A program made the translations under genes and the position numbers. Under the pieces are notes generated by a model. That model worked only from the letters and a program-made list of their open reading frames with translations. It searched no databases and was not told where the DNA came from. This document shows positions 18,609 to 28,262 of a stretch of 64,000 nt of DNA, piece by piece; position 1 is the first letter of the stretch; every line of letters begins with the position of its first letter. The stretch is from Ensifer sp. IC4062 (GTDB taxonomy: Bacteria; Pseudomonadota; Alphaproteobacteria; Rhizobiales; Rhizobiaceae): the NCBI RefSeq assembly GCF_020193575.1, contig NZ_JADYVD010000002.1, positions 226,342 to 290,341 on the forward strand, in the 5' to 3' direction.

Positions 18609-18625
18609 GCGACGGGAAACTTGAG

Positions 18626-19993
18626 ATGACAGCACGTATCCTCGTCGTCGATGACGTACCAGCCAATGTGAAGCTCCTCGAGGCGCGGCTGGTGGCTGAG
18701 TATTTCGACGTCTTGACGGCCGAGGACGGGCAATCTGCCTTGGCGATCTGCGAAAAGACGTCCGTAGACCTCGTGCTGCTCGATATCATGATGCCGGGCA
18801 TGGATGGGTTCGAGGTTTGCGAGAGGCTGAAGGCGAACAGCCGAACCGCGCATATTCCGGTGGTGATGGTGACGGCGCTCGATCAGCCGTCCGATCGGGT
18901 GCGCGGACTGAAGGCCGGTGCCGATGACTTCCTCACCAAACCGGTCAACGATCTGCAACTGATGTCGCGCGTGAAAAGCTTGGTGCGGTTGAAGAACGTC
19001 AGCGACGAATTGCGCCTTCGCGCGCAAACGGCACACACGATCGGCCTGCAGGACCTTGCCCGCCCGGATCGTCCGGATGAGCCGGGGAACATCTTGCTTG
19101 TCGACGCACGAGCATCATCCCAGGAGCGGCTTCTGCGTGCTCTGAAACCGATCGCTGACGTCTCGGTTATATCGGATCCCCAGGCTGCCTTGTTCGAGGC
19201 GGCCGAAAGCAATTTCGACCTCGTCATCGTCAACGCAAACTTTGACGAATACGATCCACTCCGTTTGTGCTCGCAGTTGCGCTCCCTGGAGCGCACACGC
19301 TTCATACCGATCCTGCTGGTAACGGAGCAGGGGCGTGATGAGTTGATCGTTCGGGCGCTCGAACTTGGGGTCACAGACTATGTCATGCGCCCAGTCGATC
19401 CCAATGAACTCGTGGCCCGCTCGCTGACGCAGATCCGCCGCAAGCATTGCAATGACCGGCTGCGCGCGAGCGTCCAGCAGACAATCGAGCTGGCGATCAC
19501 GGATGATCTCACGGGCCTGCACAATCGGCGTTACCTGGACAATCATCTGAAGCTGCTGATGGACCGCGCCGTTGCTCGCGGGCGGCCGTTGTCCATCTGC
19601 ATTACCGATATCGACCGCTTCAAACACATCAACGATACCTACGGCCATGACGCGGGCGACGACGTGTTGCGCGAGTTTGCCAACCGCGTGCGCGCGACTG
19701 TTCGGGGTGCGGATCTCGCGTGCCGGTTTGGTGGCGAGGAATTCGTGATCGTCATGCCGGACACCACCCCCGAAATGGCGGCAATCGTCGCCGAACGCCT
19801 TCGTCTGACGGTTGAGAGCCGAGCCTTCGTCATTCCCCAGGCCGATACGGTTCATTCCGTCACGGCCTCCCTCGGCATCTCCAGCCTGAGAGCGGAGGGC
19901 GACACTCCGGAAGCGTTGTTGAAGCGCGCCGATATGGCGCTCTATCAGGCCAAAAACAACGGGCGCAACAGGGTGGTGGCAGCGGCCGCCTAA
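18626..19993 (+). CDS. pleD: diguanylate cyclase response regulator PleD
   Basis: PleD makes c-di-GMP and links the DivK phosphorelay to the motile-to-sessile switch. The 455-aa protein has a phosphorylatable receiver (ILVVDDVPANVKLLEARL; Asp near 53 in VLLDIMMPG), a degenerate second receiver (about 155-270) and a C-terminal GGDEF domain. The catalytic motif is GGEEF (369-373), so the cyclase should be active. An RGAD motif (360-363) five residues upstream fits the RxxD inhibitory site for product feedback. Confidence 0.96.
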   Translation: MTARILVVDDVPANVKLLEARLVAEYFDVLTAEDGQSALAICEKTSVDLVLLDIMMPGMDGFEVCERLKANSRTAHIPVVMVTALDQPSDRVRGLKAGADDFLTKPVNDLQLMSRVKSLVRLKNVSDELRLRAQTAHTIGLQDLARPDRPDEPGNILLVDARASSQERLLRALKPIADVSVISDPQAALFEAAESNFDLVIVNANFDEYDPLRLCSQLRSLERTRFIPILLVTEQGRDELIVRALELGVTDYVMRPVDPNELVARSLTQIRRKHCNDRLRASVQQTIELAITDDLTGLHNRRYLDNHLKLLMDRAVARGRPLSICITDIDRFKHINDTYGHDAGDDVLREFANRVRATVRGADLACRFGGEEFVIVMPDTTPEMAAIVAERLRLTVESRAFVIPQADTVHSVTASLGISSLRAEGDTPEALLKRADMALYQAKNNGRNRVVAAAA

Positions 19994-20224
19994 CCTTGGG
20001 AGCAGCAAGTAATGCGGTCACTCGACCGCGATTAGAATGCTCTTTTCAGGCTCTTGTTAAGTTTCTTTAAAGTTGTATTCTCCGCTGCGTCGCTGGTGCT
20101 GGGGCAAAGCATTTCCATGAGCGGCAGATTCGGCATTGTCCGAATATGAGACAGAATTAACCAAACGCCGAGCAACCTTGCTTCGGCGATTAAGAATTCG
20201 TTGATTTTTTTTTATTTTCAGGCA
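19994..20224. other. intergenic region after pleD
   Basis: This AT-rich stretch contains TTAAGTTTCTTTAA (20057-20070), which has a 6-bp rather than the 7-bp spacing of a CtrA box, a TTAACCAA, and a run of Ts just before the candidate small RNA. No reading frame is convincing. Confidence 0.4.
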
Positions 20225-20229
20225 ATGCT

Positions 20230-20410
20230 GAAACGTATGGAAGCGTGACTTCCATCACCAATCGGTTACCCCATGATGCTCAGGTCCGCCGCATCTCCTG
20301 GGTCGTGGGGCCGGTCGGCTGGTTTTCGATGTTTGCGGATTCCTCGTGCCGCAGTCGGAGGCCAGCCGACCCCCTTTCAAAGCGCCGCTTCGCAAGAGGC
20401 GGCGTTTTTC
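20230..20410 (+). ncRNA. candidate small RNA between pleD and rpmG
   Basis: Three nested or serial hairpins and a terminator lie in about 180 bp with no plausible gene. ATGGAAG (20237-20243) pairs with CTTCCAT (20249-20255). GGTCGGCTGG (20313-20322) pairs with CCAGCCGACC (20362-20371), enclosing TGCGG/CCGCA (20334-20338, 20349-20353). A GC-rich hairpin at 20383-20404 is followed by TTTTT. This is the layout of a trans-acting or regulatory RNA. I could not match it to SRP RNA, RNase P RNA, tmRNA or 6S RNA, and the promoter is not clear. Confidence 0.5.
20383..20409 (+). terminator. intrinsic terminator of the candidate small RNA
   Basis: CGCCGCTTC (20383-20391... arms) pairs with GAGGCGGCG around a GCAA loop, with one T-G wobble, and is followed directly by TTTTTC. 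The T-run is on the + strand, so it ends a rightward transcript and not rpmG, which reads leftward. Confidence 0.7.
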
Positions 20411-20545
20411 GTTCCGGTTCAGCTAGATAGAGCTGTTCGGCGTCGAGAAGGCGCACCATGGAAACGGTCGCCGAAGGTAACACGGCCAAAGAGAAAGCGC
20501 CGAACCTCGCGGCCCGGCGCCTCAAAACAGACTGGAACGCTGATC

Positions 20546-20713
20546 TTACTTGATCTTCGTTTCCTTGAACTCGACGTGCTTCTTCACGACCGGGTCGTAT
20601 TTGGTCTTCGTCATCTTTTCCGTCATCGTACGGCTGTTCTTGGTCGTGACGTAGAAGAAACCCGTGTCGGCTGTCGACAGCAGCTTGATCTTGATCGTGG
20701 TAGCTTTCGCCAT
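20546..20713 (-). CDS. rpmG: 50S ribosomal protein L33
   Basis: The product is a 55-aa basic ribosomal protein, [20 protein letters not shown] at the N-terminus, with the conserved YVTTKNSRT segment and the [15 protein letters not shown] end. It lacks the zinc-binding cysteines, so it is the Cys-minus form usual in alphaproteobacteria. The gene is too short for most ORF lists but unmistakable. It is the last leftward gene after the MFS transporter, 94 bp away. Confidence 0.95.
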   Translation of the reverse strand: MAKATTIKIKLLSTADTGFFYVTTKNSRTMTEKMTKTKYDPVVKKHVEFKETKIK

Positions 20714-20806
20714 GGTCGTCCTGCCTTTATAAAAATGAAAGCCGTGGACAACCGGTTGCGGGCCACGGACAAGGTTGGCGCGAAACTACAAATCGCGACC
20801 GAAAAG

Positions 20807-21991
20807 TCAAGGCCGTTTTGGATTCAAAACGATCCGAACCACCGAAAGCGCAACATAAAGCCCGAAGAAGGCTGCGATCGCCCAGGCGAAGCCGTTGTTG
20901 CCGGTAACGTCCATTGCGGCCCCTATCACCTGCGGGCCGGCAACGGTGCCGACGGCGTAGGAGAAGACAAACGCCGCATTGGCTGCAGCGAGGTCGGCGC
21001 CCTGAAGCCGAGAGCCCAGGTGGCTGAGGCCGACTGTGTAGAGGCCGGAAACGCATCCGCCCCAGAACAGTAGCACAAGCGCCATCAGGATCCAGCTTTC
21101 GACCAGCATCGGGAGACAGAGGGCGCCGATGAGGCCGATCACCGTCATCGCGGAGAGGAGCGTGCGGCGATCCTTCACGCGGTCGGACAGCATGCCCAGC
21201 GGAATCTGGAAGATGAAGTTCCCGATTCCCATAACCGTCAGCAGCAGCGCTGCTTGCGATTCGGTAAAACCTGCCCGCGTGCCGAAAATCGGGAACAACG
21301 AGAGACCGCCCGATTCGACTGCGCCAAAAATGAACACCGCGGCCGTCGCCGTGGGAACGAGGAATACATAGCGCATGAAATGGCGCTCGGGTTTTTCGTC
21401 GAGGACGGGGCTTTCGTTGCGCGCCAGAAAGATCGGTATCGCGGCGAGCAGGATCACGCCAGCGCCAACGGCGAAGGGCAATATCCCCTCGCTGCCGAGG
21501 ATCGAAAAGAGCAGGGGACCGCTCGCAAAACCGAGCGAAAGCACGGTACCATAGATACCGAGCACGAAACCGCGCCGGTTGGGCGGCGCCGTGGCATTGA
21601 TCCAGAACTCCGAGAGGATGAAAAGCACGGTAATCGCGCCGTGGAAGACGACACGCAAGGGAAACCACAGCCAGAAGTTCGTGATGTAGTAAAAGCCGAG
21701 CGCGCTCACCGCCGCAAACAGGATCGCCAGGAGCATCGTCGGCGCGACACCGTGACGGTGCGCGAACTTCGTCGTGAACGGTGCTGCCGCCATGGACGCC
21801 AGGCCGGCCATTGCCGAGTTGAACCCGATCAGCGTCGAGGGGATGCCGCGCTTCTCCATGATGATGCTGAGCAGAGGGAGCCCCAGGCCGATGGCAATGC
21901 CGACCGCCGTAATTGCAGCTACGGCCGCAAACAGCGAAAGCCAGTGAATTTCGTCAACCGGTGCAGGCGTACCGGACGGCGGCTTTGACAT
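20807..21991 (-). CDS. major facilitator superfamily transporter
   Basis: This is a 394-aa inner-membrane protein with 12 predicted helices. It has a loop RVKDRRTLLSAMTVIG after helix 6 resembling the MFS D-x2-G-x-R-x-G loop region, and an N-terminal IGFNSAMAGLASMAAAP segment. The general pattern is that of the YcaD/sugar-efflux-like MFS group; the substrate is unknown. The ATG at 21991 (MSKPPSGTPAPVDEIHWLSL) was chosen because AAGGG lies upstream and the longer frame adds an unlikely polar leader. It follows the NUDIX gene by 13 bp and is probably in its operon. Confidence 0.85.
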   Translation of the reverse strand: MSKPPSGTPAPVDEIHWLSLFAAVAAITAVGIAIGLGLPLLSIIMEKRGIPSTLIGFNSAMAGLASMAAAPFTTKFAHRHGVAPTMLLAILFAAVSALGFYYITNFWLWFPLRVVFHGAITVLFILSEFWINATAPPNRRGFVLGIYGTVLSLGFASGPLLFSILGSEGILPFAVGAGVILLAAIPIFLARNESPVLDEKPERHFMRYVFLVPTATAAVFIFGAVESGGLSLFPIFGTRAGFTESQAALLLTVMGIGNFIFQIPLGMLSDRVKDRRTLLSAMTVIGLIGALCLPMLVESWILMALVLLFWGGCVSGLYTVGLSHLGSRLQGADLAAANAAFVFSYAVGTVAGPQVIGAAMDVTGNNGFAWAIAAFFGLYVALSVVRIVLNPKRP

Positions 21992-22004
21992 TCGAAAAGA
22001 ACCC

Positions 22005-22721
22005 TTAGAGAAGCGTACGGAGAAAGCGCCCACGGCGCATGAAGTAAAACGGCACTGATCTTTCACGAGGTAGGGAGGGATCCGATTCGAGGCTGCTCCT
22101 CAGGTCCGCAAGGATCGTGGCGGTGATCTCCGGTATCCGGAGGGGCGGGAGGTCGTTCACATCGATCCACTGCAAATCCTGAAGCTCCCGGCTTTCCAGA
22201 ATCAGCGAAGCGTCGATTTCAGCCTCATCCGCGAAAACCGCGAAGAAACGTGTGTCGAACCGCCTCGAGTGTCCCGGAGGAGTGATGGCCCGAGCGATAT
22301 AGCGTAAGTTTGCAAGATCGGGAAGGAAGGGAAGTCCGGCACTCGGCTCGAGGTTTGGCTTGCCGACGCGGACGCCGGCCTCTTCGTAAAGCTCCCTCAC
22401 GGCGGCCAGAGCGAGCGCCCGCGCTCGAACCTCGGTCAGCGGTCGCCCTTCGATCGACTTCAGCGATTGCAGAACGACCGGGTGGAGATCGCCCGCAAAA
22501 GCCAGCCGATGGTCCCAGGGATCGCGGCGGCCGCCAGGAAAGACATAGACGTCCGGCATGAAGGCATGGGCGCTGTGGCGTTTTCCCATGAGCACGCGAA
22601 CGCACGCGCCTGACCGGTCTAGCACCATGATGGAAGCGGCGTCCCGCGGTCTCACCGTTCGGCCACGCGGGGATTCGGATTGCGGCGAAGCTGCGCTGCC
22701 GCTAAGTCGCTCCGACGTCAT
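22005..22721 (-). CDS. NUDIX hydrolase
   Basis: This 238-aa cytoplasmic protein has a NUDIX fold. GG near residue 68 (VYVFPGGRRD) and the box end RELYEEAGV (about 114-122) frame a NUDIX motif with a longer than usual insert, as in the NUDT7/19-like acyl-CoA or dinucleotide hydrolases. The substrate cannot be set from sequence. The start ATG at 22721 overlaps the stop of the DUF983 gene (ATGA), implying coupled translation. An upstream extension to 22871 only runs into the DUF983 frame and was rejected. Confidence 0.85.
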   Translation of the reverse strand: MTSERLSGSAASPQSESPRGRTVRPRDAASIMVLDRSGACVRVLMGKRHSAHAFMPDVYVFPGGRRDPWDHRLAFAGDLHPVVLQSLKSIEGRPLTEVRARALALAAVRELYEEAGVRVGKPNLEPSAGLPFLPDLANLRYIARAITPPGHSRRFDTRFFAVFADEAEIDASLILESRELQDLQWIDVNDLPPLRIPEITATILADLRSSLESDPSLPRERSVPFYFMRRGRFLRTLL

Positions 22722-23173
22722 GCCGAGGCGTCTCGCGGCGGAAGGATGTCTTCCGGAGCATCCTCCTTGCCGCCGAAACCGTGCATCCTGAGAGCCCATT
22801 GCAGTCCGATGACGGCACCCTTCACCGGTTGCAGCAGCGCAACGGAACTGGCGAGTGTGACCGGTGCCCATATCGCCAGATGCTGCCAGGTCGAAAGCGG
22901 GAGCACGAGGTCGGTCATCATGTAGCCCGCAAGCACGGCATGGCCGACAACCGTGACGACGATATAGGGCGGGAAGTCATCGGCGCGATGATGGTCCATC
23001 CGCTCGCCGCACGCACCACAGGCATTGACAGACTTGATGAAGGCCCGGAAGAGGCGTGCATCCCCACAGGCGGGGCACCGGCCGAGCAGGCCGCGCTTGA
23101 TCGAGCGCATGACGGGACGGTCCTCGTGCTTCATTCCCCCGAGATGGAGCTCTTCGGTGGCCGCTGTCTTCAT
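22718..23173 (-). CDS. DUF983 family membrane protein
   Basis: The ~151-aa protein has an N-terminal zinc-finger-like pattern, C-x2-C (CPAC near 34) and C-x2-C (CGAC near 53), followed by two transmembrane helices (about 69-92 and 101-122). This is the DUF983 family, of unknown function. Two starts are possible. ATG 23173 is preferred because AAGGA lies 7 bp before it; ATG 23188 would add five residues. It lies between rnr and the NUDIX gene in the leftward block. Confidence 0.85.
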   Translation of the reverse strand: MKTAATEELHLGGMKHEDRPVMRSIKRGLLGRCPACGDARLFRAFIKSVNACGACGERMDHHRADDFPPYIVVTVVGHAVLAGYMMTDLVLPLSTWQHLAIWAPVTLASSVALLQPVKGAVIGLQWALRMHGFGGKEDAPEDILPPRDASA

Positions 23174-23214
23174 ACCGATATCCTTCATGTCCGACGCAGC
23201 AGTCCTGTCGTCTG

Positions 23215-25584
23215 CTAGCGCCTGCCTCGCGGTGCCCGCGTTCCCGGTCGCTTGCGTGCGCCCGTTCGGTCGCGGCGGCCAGCCTTGTGAAAGGAGCGGG
23301 TTGCGGTCGGCATCTTTCGCCCTTCGCTCAACATCTCGAAGCGGAGCGCACCGGCAAGCGGCACGGCCTCTTCCAGCTTGACGCGCACCGGATCTCCGAG
23401 ACGATAGCCGAGCCCGGATTTTTCACCGGACAGGGCCTGATGGGCCTCATCATAGATGTAATAGTCGCGTCCGAGCGTAGATATAGGGATAAAGCCGTCG
23501 GCGCCATAGGCGGGAAGAGTGACAAAAAGTCCCGACTTAGTGACGCCCGAGACGCGCCCGTCGAATTCCTCGCCGATGCGTCCGTTCAGGTGGTGGGCGA
23601 TCAACCGGTCGATCGTATCGCGCTCGGCCGCCATCGCGCGCCGCTCAAAGGTGGAAATCTCGGCGGCGATATCGTCAAGCGCGCCTTCCTCTTGCGGCGT
23701 CGTGCCGCCCGCGCCGAGGCGGAGCGCTGTGACCAGGGCGCGATGCACGACCAAATCGGCATAGCGGCGGATGGGAGAGGTGAAGTGGGCATACTTCATC
23801 AGGTTCAAGCCGAAATGGCCAATGTTTTCCGGGCTGTAGATCGCCTGGCTCTGTGAACGCAGCACCATTTCGTTGACCATGGTCTCGTAGGGTTTGCCCT
23901 CCGCCTTGGAGAGAACCCCGTTGAAGTGGTTCGAACGCATGTTGCCGCCCTTGACGAGCGAGATGTCGAGCGTCGCCAGGAACTCGCGAAGCGTCTCCTG
24001 TTTTGCAAGCGACGGCTGATCGTGAACGCGGTAAATAAGCGCCTGCTGCCTCTGTTCCAGCGTCTCTGCCGCGGCGACATTCGCCTGGATCATCATTTCC
24101 TCGATGAGCTTGTGCGCGTCGAGGCGTTCCGGCACGAAGACGCGGTCCACGGTGCCGTCGGGTTTCAGGATGATCTTGCGCTCCGGCATGTTGAGCTCGA
24201 GCGGCTGACGCCGGTCGCGTCCGCGCGTGAGAATGCGGTAGGCCTCCCAGAGCGGCTTGAGGATCGTTTCCAGGATAGGACCGGTCTTGTCGTCCGGCGC
24301 CCCGTCGATCGCGGCCTGGGCCTGGCTGTAGGAAAGCTTGGCGGCGCTGCGCATCATGATGCGGTGGAACGTATGTCCGGCCTTGCGGCCCTCTTTCGAG
24401 AAGCGCATCCGGACAGCGAGCGCGGGGCGGTCGACGCCTTCCTTCAGCGAGCAGAGGTCGTTGGAAATGCGCTCGGGCAGCATCGGCACGACACGGTCGG
24501 GAAAATAGACCGAGTTCCCGCGCTTCAAGGCTTCGAGGTCGAGAGCCGACTTCGGCTGCACATACCAGGAGACGTCGGCGATCGCGACGGTGACGATCAC
24601 GCCGCCCGGATTTTCCGGCGAGGAATCGGGTTCCGCGTGCACGGCGTCGTCATGGTCCTTGGCATCGGCCGGATCGATGGTGATCAGCGGCAGCGCCCGC
24701 CAGTCCTCGCGGTGCTCCATCGTCGCCGGACGTGCCGCCTCGGCCTCTCTCAGGACGCGCTCGGGAAAGACGTGGGGAATTCCATGTGCATGGATGGCGA
24801 TCATGGAGATCGCCTTCTCCGACGCCACGGACCCGATGACGTTCTGCACTTGGGCGCGCGGCAGTCCATACCGCCCGATGCGGGCAAGATGCACCTCCAC
24901 AAGATCGCCGTCATTGGCGTTGCCGGTGAAATCCGAGTCGACCAGGATTTCTTCGCCACGCTTGTCGATCGGCATCAGCCGCCCACCGCCGCCAGGTGTG
25001 GGGCGAAAGACGCCGAGCACGGCATCCTTGCGCTTGTCGAGGACCTTGATGATACGCGCCGTATAGGCAGGACCTCCACGATCCTTTGAGGGAAATATCT
25101 TCGCCAGTACCCGGTCGCCGAGACCGCCGACGGGAGCCTTGCCTTTTGCCTTGCCGACAGCGGATTGCTTGATAAGGACCGCGGGCGCGACGCCGTCGTC
25201 GTCCAGCCATTCCGCCGGCCGGCCGATCAATTCGCCATCGATGTCGCGTATCGTGATATCGAGAACGGTGACGGGCGGCAGGCCGCCCGGGCGGACGAGC
25301 GATTTGCGCTTCTTCTCGACCAGCCCATCCTCTTCCAGCGAGCGCAGCAGTGCCTTCAGTTCGGCGCGTGCCTCTCCTTTCAGACCGAAGGCCTTGGCGA
25401 TTTCCCGCTTCGAAGCCTGCTGCGGGTTCTCGGCGATAAAGCGCATCAGCACATCGCGCGGCGGAACCACGCCGTGAATGATCGTTTCCCGTTCAGCGGC
25501 AGGTGCCGCCTTGGCCGCGCGGCCGTTCTTCTTGCCTGCATCCTTTCCGGGCCGTTCGGTCGGGTCGCGCGGGATTCTGGTCAA
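23215..25584 (-). CDS. rnr: ribonuclease R
   Basis: RNase R is a 3'-5' exoribonuclease that degrades structured RNA and is important in cold and in rRNA/mRNA quality control. The 789-aa protein has an N-terminal helix-turn-helix-like region, cold-shock domains, the RNB catalytic domain with DPADAKDHDDAV (about 298-309; Mg-binding Asp residues), a C-terminal S1 domain (about 640-730) and a lysine/arginine-rich tail (ending RKRPGTRAPRGRR). It starts with TTG at 25584, 2 bp after the topA stop, with AAGGA 7 bp upstream, so it is coupled to topA. Confidence 0.95.
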   Translation of the reverse strand: MTRIPRDPTERPGKDAGKKNGRAAKAAPAAERETIIHGVVPPRDVLMRFIAENPQQASKREIAKAFGLKGEARAELKALLRSLEEDGLVEKKRKSLVRPGGLPPVTVLDITIRDIDGELIGRPAEWLDDDGVAPAVLIKQSAVGKAKGKAPVGGLGDRVLAKIFPSKDRGGPAYTARIIKVLDKRKDAVLGVFRPTPGGGGRLMPIDKRGEEILVDSDFTGNANDGDLVEVHLARIGRYGLPRAQVQNVIGSVASEKAISMIAIHAHGIPHVFPERVLREAEAARPATMEHREDWRALPLITIDPADAKDHDDAVHAEPDSSPENPGGVIVTVAIADVSWYVQPKSALDLEALKRGNSVYFPDRVVPMLPERISNDLCSLKEGVDRPALAVRMRFSKEGRKAGHTFHRIMMRSAAKLSYSQAQAAIDGAPDDKTGPILETILKPLWEAYRILTRGRDRRQPLELNMPERKIILKPDGTVDRVFVPERLDAHKLIEEMMIQANVAAAETLEQRQQALIYRVHDQPSLAKQETLREFLATLDISLVKGGNMRSNHFNGVLSKAEGKPYETMVNEMVLRSQSQAIYSPENIGHFGLNLMKYAHFTSPIRRYADLVVHRALVTALRLGAGGTTPQEEGALDDIAAEISTFERRAMAAERDTIDRLIAHHLNGRIGEEFDGRVSGVTKSGLFVTLPAYGADGFIPISTLGRDYYIYDEAHQALSGEKSGLGYRLGDPVRVKLEEAVPLAGALRFEMLSEGRKMPTATRSFHKAGRRDRTGARKRPGTRAPRGRR

Positions 25585-25586
25585 CG

Positions 25587-28262
25587 TCAGTCCTTCTTGG
25601 CCTTCGTGGCCGCTTTCGGTTTCGCATTGGTGGCGGTCTTCGGCTTGGCGGTCTTTGCCGCACCGTTCGTAGCAGTCTTGGCGGTCTTTGCAGTCGTTGC
25701 CTTCGCTTTGGTCGCCTTGCCCTTCGTCGTGCCGCCCTTGGCGGCTCTTTCGGCAATGAGCGCAAGCGCCTCTTCGACGGTGACGGATTGCGGATCCTTG
25801 CCCTTCGGCAGCGTGGCGTTGACCTTGCCCCAGTTTACATAGGGACCGAACCGCCCGTCGCGCACAGTGATCGGGCCGCCGTCCGGATGTTCTCCAAGTT
25901 CCTTGAGAGCTGCCGCGGCAGTACGTCCGCGGGAGCCGTTGGCGCCCTTCGACTGCTTGTCCGCGAGCACCGAAACCGCGCGGTTAAGCCCGATCGCGAA
26001 GACATCCTCGATCGAGTCCAGATTGGCGTAGGTGCCGTTATGCAGCACGAAGGGTCCGTAGCGGCCGAGACCGGTGGAGATCATCTTGCCGGTTTCCGGA
26101 TGCGCACCGATGTCGCGCGGCAGCGACAGCAGCGCAATAGCTTTTTCGTGGTCGATCGATGCCGGCGTCCAGCCCTTCGGCAGGCTGGAGCGCTTGGCGT
26201 CCTTGCCTTCGCCGCGTTGAACATAGGGTCCGAAACGCCCACTGCGCAGAGTGATTTCCTCGCCGGTATGCGGATCCTTGCCGAGGCTCAGCGGCTCGTT
26301 CGACACCGATGCTTCCGCATCACCGTTGGTTTCGGACGAAAGCTGGCGTGTGTAGTTGCATTCCGGGTAGTTGGAGCAGCCAACGAAGGCACCGTATTTC
26401 CCGAGTTTCAGAGAGAGTTTTCCGGTGCCGCAGACCTGGCAGATGCGCGGGTCGCTGCCGTCTTCACGCTTCGGGAAGACGAGCGGCGCCAGTTCCTCGT
26501 TGAGGGCATCGAGCACGTTGGTGACGCGCAGTTCCTTTGTATCTTCGATCTGAGAGAAGAAATCCTTCCAGAACTCGCGCAGGACGTCCTTCCAGTTGAG
26601 GTCGCCGGCCGAAATCTGATCGAGCTTCTCCTCCAGAGACGCGGTGAAATCATATTCCACATAGCGCGTGAAGAAGCTCTCCAGGAAGGCAGTTACAAGA
26701 CGACCCTTGGCCTGGGGCACCAGCTTGCGTTTGTCCGTCGTCACATAGTCCCGGTCGAGGAGCGTCGTGACGGTTGCGGCATAGGTCGAAGGACGGCCGA
26801 TGCCGAGTTCTTCCATCTTCTTGATCAGCGTCGCTTCCGAGTAGCGCGGCGGCGGCTCGGTGAAGTGCTGGGTGGCATTGATCTTCTGCTTGGCGAGATT
26901 CTCCCTCGCGTTGATCTCCGGCAGCCGACCGTCCTCGTCGCCGTCATCGGACTGCTCGCCATCTTCCTTCATGTCGGTATAAGCGGCGATGAAGCCGTCG
27001 AAGCGGATCACCGAACCGGTGGCTCTGAGGCCGGCCTTCTTACCGGCATTGTCGGCGATGATCTCGGCGGTCGTCCGCTCGATCTCGGCAGACGCCATCT
27101 GGCTCGCGATGCCGCGCTTCCAGATGAGGTCGTAAAGCTTGAGCATGTCGCCGTCGAGAAAGCGGCGCACCTGGTCGGGCACGCGGTTGAAATCCGTCGG
27201 GCGGATGGCCTCGTGCGCTTCCTGGGCGTTCTTCGCCTTAGTGGAGTAGAAGCGCGGCTTCTCCGGCAGATAGCGGTCACCGAACTGGCTGCCGATCGCG
27301 CGACGCGCAGCGTCAATCGCTTCGGGCGCCATCTGCACGCCGTCGGTACGCATATAGGTGATGAGACCAACGGTCTCTCCGCCGATGTCGACGCCCTCGT
27401 AAAGCTTCTGTGCCACCTGCATCGTGCGCGACGCCGAGAAACCAAGCTTTGAAGAGGCAGCCTGTTGCAATGTCGAGGTGGTGAAGGGCGGCGCCGGATT
27501 GCGCTTGACCGGCTTTGCCTCGACACTCTCGACCACGTAGCTCGCGCCATCGAGCAGGGCCTTCAGCCGGTTGGCCTCATCGCCATTGCCGATCGCTTTC
27601 GGCTGCAGCCGCTTGCCATCGGCCGAGACGAGGCGCGCTTCGAATTCGTCGCCGCGCGGCGTCTTCAAGAGCGCCGAAATATTCCAGTATTCCTCGGTGA
27701 CAAAACGTTCGATTTCCGCTTCGCGGTCGCAGACCAGACGCAGCGCCACGGATTGCACACGGCCGGCCGAGCGCGCCCCCGGCAACTTGCGCCAGAGGAC
27801 GGGGGAAAGATTGAAGCCGACGAGATAGTCGAGGGCGCGCCTGGCGAGATAGGCATCGACCAGCGAGATATCGATATCGCGAGGTTCGGCCATTGCATCG
27901 AGCACGGCCTTTTTCGTGATCGCGTTGAAGACAACGCGCCTGACCGGCTTGTCGCCGATGACCTTCTTCTTCTTGAGAAGGTCCAGCACATGCCAGGAGA
28001 TTGCCTCGCCCTCGCGATCCGGGTCGGTTGCGAGAATCAGCCCGTCCGACGATTTCACCGCGTCCGCGATATCCTTCATGCGTTTCGCGGAAGCACCGTC
28101 GACCTCCCAGGACATCTCGAAGTCTTCGTCCGGGCGTACCGATCCATCCTTGGCTGGCAGGTCCCGCACGTGGCCGAACGAAGCAAGCACCTTGTAGCCG
28201 GGGCCTAGGTACTTGTTGATCGTCTTGGCCTTGGAAGGCGATTCCACCACTACAACATTCAT
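25587..28262 (-). CDS. topA: DNA topoisomerase I
   Basis: This type IA topoisomerase relaxes negative supercoils. The TOPRIM domain starts with VVVVESPSKAKTI (residues 3-15) and includes DPDREGEAISWH near 105-116. The active-site Tyr is in LITYMRTDG (about residue 302). C-terminal zinc-ribbon-type repeats begin around 580-620 (CQVCGTGKLSLKLGKYGAF, CSNYPECNYTR), followed by several GRFGPYV repeats. The last ~45 residues are a low-complexity Lys/Ala/Thr tail, probably a DNA-binding anchor. The start ATG 28262 (MNVVVVES) fits the family; two upstream ATGs at 28268 and 28280 are alternatives. Confidence 0.95.
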   Translation of the reverse strand: MNVVVVESPSKAKTINKYLGPGYKVLASFGHVRDLPAKDGSVRPDEDFEMSWEVDGASAKRMKDIADAVKSSDGLILATDPDREGEAISWHVLDLLKKKKVIGDKPVRRVVFNAITKKAVLDAMAEPRDIDISLVDAYLARRALDYLVGFNLSPVLWRKLPGARSAGRVQSVALRLVCDREAEIERFVTEEYWNISALLKTPRGDEFEARLVSADGKRLQPKAIGNGDEANRLKALLDGASYVVESVEAKPVKRNPAPPFTTSTLQQAASSKLGFSASRTMQVAQKLYEGVDIGGETVGLITYMRTDGVQMAPEAIDAARRAIGSQFGDRYLPEKPRFYSTKAKNAQEAHEAIRPTDFNRVPDQVRRFLDGDMLKLYDLIWKRGIASQMASAEIERTTAEIIADNAGKKAGLRATGSVIRFDGFIAAYTDMKEDGEQSDDGDEDGRLPEINARENLAKQKINATQHFTEPPPRYSEATLIKKMEELGIGRPSTYAATVTTLLDRDYVTTDKRKLVPQAKGRLVTAFLESFFTRYVEYDFTASLEEKLDQISAGDLNWKDVLREFWKDFFSQIEDTKELRVTNVLDALNEELAPLVFPKREDGSDPRICQVCGTGKLSLKLGKYGAFVGCSNYPECNYTRQLSSETNGDAEASVSNEPLSLGKDPHTGEEITLRSGRFGPYVQRGEGKDAKRSSLPKGWTPASIDHEKAIALLSLPRDIGAHPETGKMISTGLGRYGPFVLHNGTYANLDSIEDVFAIGLNRAVSVLADKQSKGANGSRGRTAAAALKELGEHPDGGPITVRDGRFGPYVNWGKVNATLPKGKDPQSVTVEEALALIAERAAKGGTTKGKATKAKATTAKTAKTATNGAAKTAKPKTATNAKPKAATKAKKD

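Noticed and set aside
20057..20070. Possible CtrA box TTAA-N-TTAA after pleD
   Set aside because: Spacing is 6 bp instead of 7 and it is not upstream of a gene.
20273..21073. 266-aa rightward frame across the candidate small RNA and rpmG
   Set aside because: Shadow of rpmG and the MFS gene on the opposite strand.
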